From Paramoeba atlantica (lineage: Eukaryota; Discosea), in NCBI GenBank assembly GCA_977017575.1, contig CDRNVI010000059.1, positions 124,001-188,000 of the forward strand: a stretch of 64,000 nt of DNA, given 5' to 3'. Shown here piece by piece: positions 32,872 to 42,846 of this stretch. A program made the translations under genes and the position numbers. Under the pieces are notes generated by a model that worked only from the letters and a program-made list of their open reading frames with translations, was not told the DNA's origin and made no database searches. The number at the start of each line of letters is the position of its first letter. Position 1 is the first letter of the stretch.

Positions 32872-33820
32872 GTAACTTATTTTTCTTAGATTTTGTATTT
32901 ATCCTGAACATACCACAATAGAATGCTACATCTATGATCTTCCGCCTGACGACGATGAGTTTGTCGTAAATGAGTTTTCCTCTCTGGATTCCGAGAAATA
33001 TGTCTCCCTCAGAAAATGGGTGGTGTTTACGTTGCGAGAAACGTTTCGCATCCCTCTTGTCCGGACGGAAAGCACGATGCAATGGCTCCGCATGAGCAAG
33101 GCGGAAAGAAACGCCATGAAGTACGCTCCAGAACTCATGTATCGCATGGAAGACAATATTGTCTCTCTGTGCGTCAAGTGGGTGACAGACAGGCTTCGCC
33201 TGATTTCTGATGCCGAGAGCAACGCGTCAGAAACACTATGTAACGTCAGAATTGACGGTGACATTCTGATTCATGGATTAGTCATTCTCACTAAAGCCCG
33301 TACGACGGGACTGCTCTACTTCAAGGATTCCGAGCGTTCCGAAATTCACGGCATTCGAGAGGAGGAGATGCCTGCGTATTGGCGTTGGAAGGTGACCGAG
33401 ACTTGGTCCTTGGCAATTGAGGATCTACCTGCGGAAAGCATGGCCACTCACATGGTAGCTTTCTTGAAAGAAAGGTATAAAGGCGTATTCGAGAGTTCGA
33501 AGCGCGATCGAGAGCAATTAAGTGAGTGGTTTAGGGCCATGTGGCGAAGCTTGCGCGGTCACAACGTTCAAAGTGGTCAAAACTACCGTGATCGAAGCAA
33601 GAAACTGAAAGATAAAGTTGAAGAATGTTGTGACGTTTTATCACGGACTGTGACTGATGTAAAGAGAATCGTTGTGGAAGTGGAAGAGCTGCGTAAGGAA
33701 GTAAGTACTTTGAAAAACGAAGTTTGTTGTCTTGAATGCGAAAATAAACGAGATGACTCGAAAAGTGTAGAAAGTAGTTCAAAAAGGCACAAGCCTTACA
33801 GTCTCACGGGTATTCGCTAA
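32872..33820 (+). CDS. Unknown ORF beside the Harbinger transposase
   Basis: The frame is open from a stop at about 32870 to 33820, but no ATG occurs before codon 20 of the GTG-started frame at 33020 (MQWLRMSKAERNAMKY, 33077). Upstream lies CTTATTTTTCTTAG, a possible splice acceptor. About 50 residues before the GTG (IYDLPPDDDEFVVNEF) look coding. The C-terminal third is a coiled coil (KLKDKVEECCDVLSR, then VEVEELRKEVSTLKNEV). No domain is recognised. Lying 150 bp before the Harbinger transposase on the same strand, it may be the second protein such elements usually carry; a host gene is possible. Confidence 0.4.
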
Positions 33821-33967
33821 AGATCACTAAAGATACGAAATTTTTGAAGGAAGCAAAGCACGCTTTCTGGACCAGACCTGTGGAAGTACAGTGTGTATAC
33901 TTGTAACGTACATGCATGTATTCTTGTGTAACCCCGTCACATCATATTTTTATGTTGTCATACTTTT

Positions 33968-35093
33968 ATGTCATTTCTCAAAACTTTAATGCTGTTACAG
34001 ATCAATAAGGTTTGTCGTGAACTAACCGGGTACTCGCACGAAGTGGTTGAAGTGCTTTCACATCGTTTGCACTGTGACTTCCTCAGCGTTTGTTGTGCCT
34101 CGGCGACGGCCCACCTTAACCTCACGCATGCGCAGGCCTCTGTTGTGCTCGCTCCATATTTGGGTGAGTATTTGTCCCCTACATGGGTGTGGAAAAAGAA
34201 TGTTCTTCCTGTCTTAAAGGCTTCTGATCGGGTTGGAGACTTGGCAAGAACGGAAAGACGTTATACCGTGCGAGAACCAAATTTTATATTGTGCACTAGC
34301 ATCGTAGATGGGCTTCCGTTGTACAGCAGAGGGTCTAGCGAGCTCTACAACGGCATGTAAGTATTGGTCGTTTCAAGTATTAATCATGATGGACGGATGC
34401 CCTCTTTTTTGGAGTGGGCCGTTTGAGGGTCGATCCCACGACAGTGAGTGTCTGGCAAGAGCGGGAATTCCAGGATTTTTTCATCGCGTCGATGAATTAG
34501 TTATGGCTGACAAGGCCTATAAAAATGTTCGACACTGTCTTTGTCAGGAAATCGGATCCAACATAGATGAAGTCTATGACATGAAGTTTCGTAGGATCCG
34601 AAACAGAGTCGAACGCTTCATTGCTCTCTTAAAGCAGCATCAATTTTTCTATAAAAATCGTCATAAGAAGCACGTTCTACGTTCATTCTTTGGCTTGCTA
34701 TGGAACGCTGAGTGCATTCACTGGGAAGTCGAAAAGCCAAATCTTTACCCCGATTCCGTGGAACACTTAAAGGAAAGTGATTCGCGAGTCGGTGAGTGGA
34801 AGACACGAAGTTTCTGCTCCTGTAAGTTTCATAAGGATGATAAAGAAGATCAAGCGTATATCAAAAAGTATCGCGATCATACTAAACTACTAGTTCATAT
34901 GGCCGGAGTGCGCCCTGGTAAATGTCCTGCACACGGGTTAAAAGGAAAAACTACGTATGAGAGATTGATGAAGAGCGCGATAAAGGAGAGAGATTTTGAA
35001 ATAAGAAATCAGAAAAGAATTGATCAGCAGGAACGAAGGAAACAAAGCAAACGACTTAATCGTCAAGCTCTTTCGGAATTCCATAATGAATGA
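33968..35093 (+). pseudogene. PIF/Harbinger (DDE_Tnp_4) transposase with one frameshift
   Basis: The first frame (33968-34360) ends LPLYSRGSSELYNGM; the second continues from about 34350 with KYWSFQVLIMMDGCPLFW. The relative at 20085-20352 reads LYNAKKAAKYWTFQV at the same place, so a few bases were lost here. Motifs are LIMMDGCPLFW, VMADKAYKNV with the catalytic Asp, and RNRVERFIALLKQHQFF with the catalytic Glu. The tail is Cys/His-rich (CSCKFHKDD) then highly basic and helical (QQERRKQSKRLNRQ). Everything except the frame break looks well preserved. Confidence 0.75.
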
Positions 35094-36157
35094 AATAATT
35101 AGAAGAAATCACAAGAAACGGCCGCAGAAGAATCACAATGTGGGGTTTTGGGGTGACGTTTTGTGGTTTAGGCCAGGGTCGATAGTTCATTTTGCTCGCC
35201 CTTGTTGTCTGTTCCCCAGCTCTGTTGCAAGAGCAAACAACATTTTCGACAAGAATGTGGATGTCCCATCTGCTGAGGAGCCGTTTTTCAAGCTTTCACG
35301 TAAAGAGTGGTTCCCCTGGCAAAGAGCTTTGCCGCCATTTTTTTCATGTATCCCCTGGGTAAAAACGCCAGGGAAACTGGTGCAACCGGGGCTTGGGCGC
35401 TTATTGGATAGCAGCAACTCCGTGCATCACAAACCATTGTTCTTCGTTGTGAATAAGTGCGTGGCCGGACTTCTCAGGGTGTTACCGTAGACTGCCCCCT
35501 AGTACCATACCTTAGTACCTTAGTACCATACCTTGGTATCTTTAGTACCATACCTGTGAGTCCAGTAAGAGAGATTAGGCCCTTTTTGGGCTGAGCCCCA
35601 GTAAGGGAGATTTGGTTCGATTGGCTGAGCCAGTGGGGGTGACTGGACGGGGGAGCGTGGTTGGGCGAGGTGACGGTACTTGGGCGGGCGGTGATGTCTT
35701 TTTTAGACGCTTCAAATAGCCGTATGAACCTGCAAATGCCGTAAAAAGATTTGAAAAGATATTTGAATCATTTGTGAATTGCATTATTCCATCGAGTAAT
35801 GAATAGTTGAGTGCTCTGACATCCGCCGTCCTCGTCGAAGGCATGGGACTAGATCTGTTCCTTCGTGAGTCAAGTGCCCAGCGCATCCATGTCGCAGGCA
35901 ATGAAACGACCATGTCCGTTGTTGATTCCATTTAACCTGATGAGCAATGCGTGAAGCATAGGGGAGTGGAACCCCAGGAAAGACAAACCCCATGGTGGAA
36001 AAGAAAGGGCAACAATAAGTGTCGGCAGCGCCTTTCTCGTCAAAACTAAAAAAATAAACTTTTTTTTATATTCTGTTATTACATAGCCCACTGAGACATT
36101 TTTTGTGTGACACTTACTTCAAGCTCTACTTTTTTGCAAGCAGAATATTTTTTTCAT
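35094..36157. other. Spacer with dispersed repeat, copy B
   Basis: 35495-35560 has four TAGTACCATACCTT-like units. 35555-35690 is the second copy of the repeat at 30690 (CCAGTAAGGGAGATTTG, GGGCTGAG, GGGGGTGACTGGACGG). The end before 36158 is T-rich with CTTTTTTGCAAG, an acceptor-like site. No gene is supported, although the frame at 35020-35490 is open. Confidence 0.45.
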
Positions 36158-36847
36158 ATGGAGAGTATACAGAGGTGCGATTTGCGACGGAGTCAATTCA
36201 GGCATGCCTCTATGCCTGAGAAAGCCTTGACGCAATTTTTACGTAATATTGTTCACGATGAACCCTCATGGGATCCACGCGTTCCGTTGTCACAGTGGCG
36301 CGGCGTACGAAGAGAAGGCAATTCTATTGATTGGCGCAGAGTTCAAGAGCACGAAATCGTGCTTTCTGGCAATTTTACCTGGGAATACCTTCCTGAAAAT
36401 GTTCATTTCTTTCGAATCTCTCAACAAGGTCTCTCGGGTCCGGTTGATACTGCATTGTTACCCATCGAAATGGAAATCTTGGACATTTCCTACAATAGAT
36501 TTTATGGAATACTTGACCTAACAAGTCTCCCACCAAATATGCGAAAACTTTATGCTCACTTCAACTCATTTGGTGGGAGAATTTCTCTTTCATCTTTACC
36601 TGAAGGCATGGAACTGATAAACTTGTCATGGAATTATTTCAAGGGTGTTGCCGACGCATCTAACGTACCTGATTCCTTGAGTTTTTTGCATTTGCATGGA
36701 AACGACATCATCCTATTTCCCGAAGAATTAAGCGTTAGAAACGTAATGAGTGATGCGGACAAGGTTAATGACTGGGGTTTTGTTGCATATTTGACAGGAT
36801 TAGGCTACATGGCCCTGGGTGCATGGCTGATTTCACCGGATACTTAG
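36158..36847 (+). CDS. LRR family protein 8 with hydrophobic C-terminus
   Basis: 229 residues from MESIQRCDLRRSQFRHA. The cap is divergent: MPEKALTQFLRNIV, PSWDPRVPLSQWRGVRRE (no cysteines) and IDWRRV. About five LRRs follow (LTSLPPNMRKLYAHFNSFGG). The last 30 residues (WGFVAYLTGLGYMALGAWLI) are hydrophobic, unlike other members, and could be a tail anchor or a GPI-attachment signal. With no obvious signal peptide, a tail-anchored form is the simpler reading. Confidence 0.75.
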   Translation: MESIQRCDLRRSQFRHASMPEKALTQFLRNIVHDEPSWDPRVPLSQWRGVRREGNSIDWRRVQEHEIVLSGNFTWEYLPENVHFFRISQQGLSGPVDTALLPIEMEILDISYNRFYGILDLTSLPPNMRKLYAHFNSFGGRISLSSLPEGMELINLSWNYFKGVADASNVPDSLSFLHLHGNDIILFPEELSVRNVMSDADKVNDWGFVAYLTGLGYMALGAWLISPDT

Positions 36848-38495
36848 TCTTGAAAATTATGTAACTCAGTACCTCACATCTGTTTCTCTGTGTGGTCTTC
36901 TGTGGGCAAAGATCAAGTTCATACCTATTCATATGCCTTCATCTATACATAAAGAAAATACTATAATTTGTAAGAATTTAATCAAACTTTTGTGCATAAT
37001 ACTTGTATGATAAGCTATTTTTTTATTTAGCGTAGACGTTTTTATTTACCGGGTAGACATTGTAAACATATTGTAGAAACAAGCTGCAGGTATATAGATG
37101 TATGATGATAAAATAGTGATGTTGAATATGTGAGATTGCACAAAACTACTTCACTTCGCATTAATTACTGTGCCCCCGCACTTTTAGTGTCTTTTTGCAA
37201 AAAAAATGAATAAAATTGTAGGAAAAATATTTGACCTTTTTTTACCAAAAACGTAGAGTAAATATGGTGTAAATTTCTACTATTTACAACATTTCTAATA
37301 TTTACAGAAATCATTGAAACTTGGTCATTAGTTCCCTTTATCCATTCAATGACTGCTGATTCTCACGAAAACGAGGCACCAGACAAAACACACACTCTTG
37401 AATCGGCGATTTCAGGTCCTTTGGTCCGCTGATTTACGGTTATTCCACCAGTGCCGAGAATAGGCCCCCTTGTGGCCAGCCGTTCTTCTCCCAACACACT
37501 TGATTCTCTTGCCATCAGCACACCTAGGACCTCTAGAGTGTGTTTAACTATGTAAGAGAATTTGAATGTCTGTCTGAGCGAATTCAACGCAAAAATGCTG
37601 AGCGAAATGTATCGGATCAGTTTAAGAACTGTCCGAAGCACATACGTACCCTAAAGGTGACCTGCAGTGACCTCACTACAGGTTACTACATTTTTTATTA
37701 ATGAGATGACGCAAACTTGAGGACGCAAAACCGCCCCGCATCTCGGGGGTTAAGACATCTGTTTCGGAAAATTATATATGTAATAATATATGTAATAATG
37801 CGGTATTTGAGAGTACTGTCACCCATGTAACCTACTAGTATCAAATTTTTATGACGGCAATCAATATGGCGTTCATATTACTGACATGCATGTCATTCTA
37901 AAAATTCGTGATCCTTAGAATCATGATCCTTAGAATCCCTTCATAGATGATGACCTTATTGCTCTTGTCTACCTCGTCGTCGAGCATTAGAGTCTACACT
38001 GTAGACTCTACAGAACCTCTGACGACACTCAGGCGCCATATATCGCTCTGGAGTCGAAAGCTTAGAATGATGGCACTGATCTTGAACAGAAGCGTCTAAA
38101 TGCTCAGACGCATGCCACTTGATTGGACGCCTGGAATAGGAATTCTAGGAGGCGTTTTAGCGAGAAGGTAGCTGTACTACGCGAGACCTGTTTTCTCCGC
38201 AATCGTTTCGCACCTCGCGCCGTGAAACCGTTGGCAGCCCAGAGCGCTCTGGTATTGGATCAACATTTGCCTTGCATTGGTTTCACTTGCTGAATCGCTC
38301 TCGTGATATTGCGGCGAAGATCTGCGACTGTGAAACCCAGCCAGGATGAAGTCCGACACGATAATAACACTCAGATATGCAAAATGCAACAAAAATTAGG
38401 CAAAACGGTCATACGATAGTTTTCGTGCACCCCCCCCATTGTATAATGGCAGCTCTCCTTTCTTCACGTTATTTTCGATAAAGACCTTTTACGAG
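36848..38495. other. Long intergenic region, no gene recognised
   Basis: About 1.65 kb. 37180-37320 repeats TTTACxAxATTTxTA motifs. 37905-37935 has ATCATGATCCTTAGAAT twice. 37990-38010 holds the palindrome GAGTCTACACTGTAGACTC. Minus frames at 37363-37641 and 38177-38392 have no recognisable domain. Confidence 0.4.
37990..38011. repeat. Short perfect palindrome
   Basis: AGAGTCTACACTGTAGACTC folds on itself with no loop beyond the central ACTGT. Its role is unknown; it may be a remnant of an element end. Confidence 0.5.
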
Positions 38496-39083
38496 ATGAT
38501 ATATTCTTCTTTTGCAAACGCCGCCGACAATATTCCATCCTCTCGACTGGGAAAAATTCGCGGCGTTCACTTACCTACTGAATACGAACTTGAGAAGTTG
38601 ATAAGAGGTGTACAGAACCCGCATTCCTCATGGAGCGCGAACACACCTGCATGCGAGTGGCATGAGGTAACCTGCAATGATGAAGGAGAGGTCACGAGGA
38701 TAGAGTGGTCCGGTCTCGGTTTGCGTGGTACATTGGATTGGAAGCACATTCCAAAAACCGCAAAGTATGTCGACGTCATGAACAATGAGATCGAGGGAAC
38801 ACTTGAGCTATCAGCACTTCCACGTGAATTAGAAAAATTTTGGGCTGGAGAGAACAAACTTTCTGGCTCTCTTCAATTCTGTGATCTTCCACCAACACTA
38901 GAAATACTTAACTTAAGTGAAAACTACTTTACTGGGCATGCTGACTTGTCTTGTCTTCCATCTGAGCTTAGAGGCATGAATATTTCGGGCAATAAAGGTT
39001 TGAGAGGTACTGTGCATACGTCGAATCTCTCTGAAACTTTGACATACAGGTGTGTTCGGAACACGAAGATCACTTTTATTTAG
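38496..39083 (+). CDS. LRR family protein 9
   Basis: 195 residues from MIYSSFANAADNIPSSR; the upstream frame is open and rather hydrophobic (FFTLFSIKTFYE) but starts at a TTG. The cap is canonical: GKIRGVHLPTEYELEKLI, SSWSANTPACEWHEVTCN and IEWSGLGLRG. About five LRRs follow (LSALPRELEKFWAGENKLSG, LPPTLEILNLSENYFTG), ending in a short TYRCVRNTKITFI tail. It keeps both cap cysteines. Confidence 0.82.
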   Translation: MIYSSFANAADNIPSSRLGKIRGVHLPTEYELEKLIRGVQNPHSSWSANTPACEWHEVTCNDEGEVTRIEWSGLGLRGTLDWKHIPKTAKYVDVMNNEIEGTLELSALPRELEKFWAGENKLSGSLQFCDLPPTLEILNLSENYFTGHADLSCLPSELRGMNISGNKGLRGTVHTSNLSETLTYRCVRNTKITFI

Positions 39084-39509
39084 GGTGCGCAGAATCATAA
39101 AAAAGAATACAATGATGCATGTAAGATGTTTTTGAGTCTTAATTTTTTTGTTGTTAAGAAGCAGTCTGCTAGGCTTCGTATTTGTGACAAAGCTGAATAT
39201 TTCTTCTTATTCCTATTCGCTCTGCTCATTTCCTGTTTATATTAAGAGTCACTTACTCAAAATAAGACACAATTAAAGGTAGAGATAATTTATGTTTTTC
39301 TGAGAAATTTGCTCTTCAATAACAAGGCAAATGACCCATTGAAATGAGGTAGATATCTTGTTACCGTAGAATCAGCGAGATCGGTCAAATGCGCTATTCT
39401 TTTCTAAAATACAACAAAAGATCTCAAATAGATCGCAAAAATAGACCCCTGGTCCTTCTATTTCCGTCCCTGTCTCTATTCACTTTGCTGAATCACTTTA
39501 TACGTTTTC
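39084..39509. other. Intergenic region
   Basis: 426 bp, A+T-rich. The last 80 bp (CTTCTATTTCCGTCCCTGTC) form a pyrimidine tract before the PUS1 start. Nothing else seen. Confidence 0.4.
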
Positions 39510-40862
39510 ATGGTCCGAAAGATGCGTAAGCGAGCGAGACGCTCACGCGAGTTCCAGCACCGTGCTTTACTTCTTTCCTATATTGGGACATCCTACCGGG
39601 GGTTACAACTCCAGCCGGAGCACTCGGATACAATAGACGACGCTCTCCTTCGTGCGGTTCACGAGGAGGGGCTGCTGCCCGAGTACCCTGGGGGGAGCCT
39701 GCGCTATCACCGTAGCTGTCGCACCGATAAGGGTGTCCATGCGCTACGGAATTTAGTCTCCCTTGAGGTTCCCCGTGAGATTTTTCACGATTCGGGAAGT
39801 GAAACAAAAACAGAGGCGTGTTACGTTCGTCGGATCAATGAGCGATTGCCCCATGATATCAATGTTATTCGTTTTCCTCGTGTCACTTCGGATTTTCGCG
39901 CGCGAGAGTCGTGTTCCCGTCGTCGGTATCACTATCTTATCCCCTTGTACGCATTGGAGCCTGAGGCGGATGACGCGGAAGACTTTAAAAGAGTATTGGA
40001 ACAAAAGGAGCTTTCGCACACCGCGGGAAGAAAGATTGAAATTATGTGTCAGAACGATGACAATGGATGCGATGAGGTTAAGAATGCCACGAAATCATCA
40101 CCGTCCTCCCAGTCTTCTAATGAATCCCATACCCCAGCGTTGGTTCCTTACTATACAGACTTGGTGCGCCGTTTTAACGAATACGCGTCGCAATTTCTCG
40201 GAGTGCACTGCTTTCATAATTTCGTAGGTGAAAAAGAACGACTGACCTCCAAGAGTGATGAAAGCGTGCGAGTGATTCACCAATGTGAGATCTTGACAGG
40301 CAATTTCCTCTATCTGGCGTCCGATCCCGTAGTTGAGTACGTCGTCTTTTGCATCGAAGCCCAGAGTTTTCTTCTTCACATGATTCGAAAAGTTGTGGGT
40401 ACATGTATTGCTCTCTGTCGTGGGGTACCCAGTGATTTGCTCGAGAAAGCTCTGCAAAAAGGGTACGTCGTAGATACTCCGCTATCGCCGGCATCGAATT
40501 TATATCTGCACACTCCCTACTACTACACTTATGACAAAAACCACAATATCCGGATGCGTCAGACCTGTTCTCAGAGTACCAATGCGTGCGTTGGTCTTCC
40601 TTGTAGTGATTCACATGTTCAGCCAAACGAAAATGGTCGTTCATTAACAGAGAGCTCAGTTCCACTGCAGGAGGAAACTGCTCCGTCGGAAGATCTTTTT
40701 CCTAAGATAAGTTCCTTGTGGGAGTCTTCGGAAGCCATTGATCGCTTTCAACGTCGCATATGGGAAGAAATTGGACGTATTGAGAAGGAAAGCATGTCCA
40801 TGACAAAATTTATTAGAATGCTCCGGATGCATAACTGGAGCATACGCAAGGAGAGCGTGTGA
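39510..40862 (+). CDS. tRNA pseudouridine synthase, TruA/PUS1 family
   Basis: 450 residues from MVRKMRKRARRSREFQHRAL; the basic start may direct it to nucleus or mitochondrion. The TruA fold is clear: YRGLQLQ, the catalytic motif CRTDKGVHALRN with Asp73, FRARESCSRRRYHY (strand before the second half), FLGVHCFHNF, and QSFLLHMIRKVVG, the conserved helix near the active site. It converts specific tRNA uridines (in PUS1, mainly in the anticodon stem-loop and elsewhere) to pseudouridine. An insert of about 60 residues (170-220) and a Ser-rich stretch near 360-400 lengthen it relative to bacterial TruA, as in eukaryotic PUS1. All key residues are present. Which PUS1-group paralogue it is cannot be told. 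Confidence 0.92.
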   Translation: MVRKMRKRARRSREFQHRALLLSYIGTSYRGLQLQPEHSDTIDDALLRAVHEEGLLPEYPGGSLRYHRSCRTDKGVHALRNLVSLEVPREIFHDSGSETKTEACYVRRINERLPHDINVIRFPRVTSDFRARESCSRRRYHYLIPLYALEPEADDAEDFKRVLEQKELSHTAGRKIEIMCQNDDNGCDEVKNATKSSPSSQSSNESHTPALVPYYTDLVRRFNEYASQFLGVHCFHNFVGEKERLTSKSDESVRVIHQCEILTGNFLYLASDPVVEYVVFCIEAQSFLLHMIRKVVGTCIALCRGVPSDLLEKALQKGYVVDTPLSPASNLYLHTPYYYTYDKNHNIRMRQTCSQSTNACVGLPCSDSHVQPNENGRSLTESSVPLQEETAPSEDLFPKISSLWESSEAIDRFQRRIWEEIGRIEKESMSMTKFIRMLRMHNWSIRKESV

Positions 40863-41151
40863 ACAACTGATGTTCATCAAAGCTCTGTGCGCATCAATTC
40901 TCTATACGTGCCGCATGACGGGCTTCATTTCGAAAGGGGATTTTTACTGGTCAGTGGATTTTACAATGTGTTTTGTTCACTTTAGATTTTCATAGTGTGA
41001 GGCATAGTCCTTTCTTTTTGATAGTGATTCCGCAGGAATAGCTTGTAGGCATCATCAATGTGTTTCTTATACACTGTTTTCAGTTGAAAACAACGTCAAA
41101 TGTTTGAATGAAGCTCGAATATATTCGTACTAATAAAATCAAAGCAACAGG

Positions 41152-41775
41152 ATGTCTTTTGCTTGTCTGAGTGCTGCCGACGCAGGTTGTCGACCAAGCA
41201 AAGTACGAGGCGCCATCTTACCACAGGAGTACACTCTATTAAGATTTCTAAGCAAAGCTAACTTCTCAGATACATCCTGGAGCACTCAGACTCCAGCTTG
41301 TGATTGGACGGGTATTACATGCAATGCAGACCAAGCGGTAATTCATATAGATTGGAGCTTTGATCTTTTTGCAACTGATCCTCCTGATGTTCATGGTGAA
41401 CTTCTTTGGCAGCATATGCCGCGTACTGTTATGCATTTCGAAGCCAGATACCAGCTCTTGTCAGGGCCCGTAGAATTACCAGACTTACCTCCTGATTTAC
41501 AGGAATTCGACATAAATAACAATAAGTGCGACGGTTCATTGGAATTCACTAGTTTGCCCCGCAGAATTGAAATCTTAGTTTTGCGAAATAATATGTTTTT
41601 TGGTACCATTGATTTGACAAGTCTTCCGGTGGCGATCCGTACGATTGATTTGAGCCGCAATCAATTATGTGGGGAATTAAATTTTATAAAGCTTCCTGCG
41701 AGTCTCCAAAGGTTGAATCTTTCAGATAATGGCTACATAAAGCCTGATCGATTACCTGCAGTTGTCCTTATGTAG
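41152..41775 (+). CDS. LRR family protein 10
   Basis: 207 residues from MSFACLSAADAGCRPS. The cap is canonical: KVRGAILPQEYTLLRFL, TSWSTQTPACDWTGITCN and IDW. About five LRRs follow (LPPDLQEFDINNNKCDG, LTSLPVAIRTIDLSRNQLCG). Close in order and length to LRR proteins 2, 3 and 4. The N-terminal SAAD is shared by several members and looks like a processing site or the start of the mature protein. Confidence 0.83.
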   Translation: MSFACLSAADAGCRPSKVRGAILPQEYTLLRFLSKANFSDTSWSTQTPACDWTGITCNADQAVIHIDWSFDLFATDPPDVHGELLWQHMPRTVMHFEARYQLLSGPVELPDLPPDLQEFDINNNKCDGSLEFTSLPRRIEILVLRNNMFFGTIDLTSLPVAIRTIDLSRNQLCGELNFIKLPASLQRLNLSDNGYIKPDRLPAVVLM

Positions 41776-42099
41776 CGGAATACAAAATCGTAAGTAAGAC
41801 ACCCGTCTCTAAATACAATACTACTATTGTAGTACACCCCCGCGCAAATGTGTTATAATTTATTAGTATCGATCACGATTTTTGGAATCTCTTTCGGGTT
41901 CCTGTCATTAGTACACGAGAAACCTTGAAGACTCAGCGACTTGCGAAGCGTATCCAACTACACTTCAGTACTTATCCAAATATCAGATATTCATTTGGAA
42001 AAGTAATGTAGCTCTAAAGTTTATATAATCAAAACTAGGAGCTTACCGTGTTAGGTGACTCTTATTGTAGTACTAATTACTGCTTTCAGTGTATTTCAA
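41776..42099. other. Intergenic region
   Basis: 324 bp between two LRR genes; A+T-rich, with ACTACTATTGTAGTA, a short palindrome, at 41820-41835. It ends in the acceptor-like TGCTTTCAG (42081-42089). Confidence 0.45.
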
Positions 42100-42801
42100 A
42101 TGAATGCAGCACCACCCAAACGACGTAAGTTGGGAAAAGTCAGCATGGCTTCTCTCCCTCAAGAAGCAGAAATGGAAAGATTTTTAAGGGATATGTCTAG
42201 GCCACAAGGCTTCCAATGGAATTTTACTGCCTCGCCTTGCACATGGAGAGGTGTAGAGTGCGATTTTCGGAACCAAATACGTCGTATAGATTGGTCTAAC
42301 CTTTCACTCCTTGGCCAGCTGAACTGGAAATATACCCCTCGCAACCTGCACTCTTTCAAAGCCCACAACAACCAGATCCACGGCACGCTTGTTTTAGATT
42401 TGCTACCTAAAGGGCTACGGTTGATAGATTTAACAAAAAACGACCTCGTGAAAACATTAGACTTGTCCAACCTGCCCGAGAATATCCGCGATGTGTTTCT
42501 AGGAAGAAATTCATTTTCCGGACCCATTGACTTAACTGCTCTCCCCTGTTCGCTACAATGGCTATCGCTTCAGTACAACCTCTTCAACGGGGAGCTCGAT
42601 CTCACTCACCTTCCAGAGAATCTACAAGCTCTGCGTTTAAACAACAATGAATTTATCGGCAGCGTTGCTCTCTCTGCTCTTCCCCGATCGCTTACAGAGC
42701 TCACTTTGGATCACAACAAACTGACCGAAATTCCGGACACCTCTTGTATGCGGCGACCTCTAGAAAACCTAACTTATAATATGAATTATTTTGAAACGTA
42801 G
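42100..42801 (+). CDS. LRR family protein 11
   Basis: 233 residues from MNAAPPKRRKLGKVSMA; the frame upstream is open and strongly hydrophobic (LIVVLITAFSVFQ) but has only a GTG, and a TTTCAG acceptor interrupts it, so the ATG is preferred. The cap: SLPQEAEMERFL, FQWNFTASPCTWRGVECD and IDWSNLSLLG. About six LRRs follow (LTALPCSLQWLSLQYNLFNG, LPENLQALRLNNNEFIG). PPKRRK at the start could act as a nuclear signal if no signal peptide is used. Confidence 0.8.
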   Translation: MNAAPPKRRKLGKVSMASLPQEAEMERFLRDMSRPQGFQWNFTASPCTWRGVECDFRNQIRRIDWSNLSLLGQLNWKYTPRNLHSFKAHNNQIHGTLVLDLLPKGLRLIDLTKNDLVKTLDLSNLPENIRDVFLGRNSFSGPIDLTALPCSLQWLSLQYNLFNGELDLTHLPENLQALRLNNNEFIGSVALSALPRSLTELTLDHNKLTEIPDTSCMRRPLENLTYNMNYFET

Positions 42802-42846
42802 TCTTAGAAAAACAAATGGTGAAAGTCAAACATTTTTAAAAAATGT

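Noticed and set aside
35020-35490. 156-codon + strand frame
   Set aside because: Begins inside the Harbinger transposase in another frame and has no recognisable protein features.
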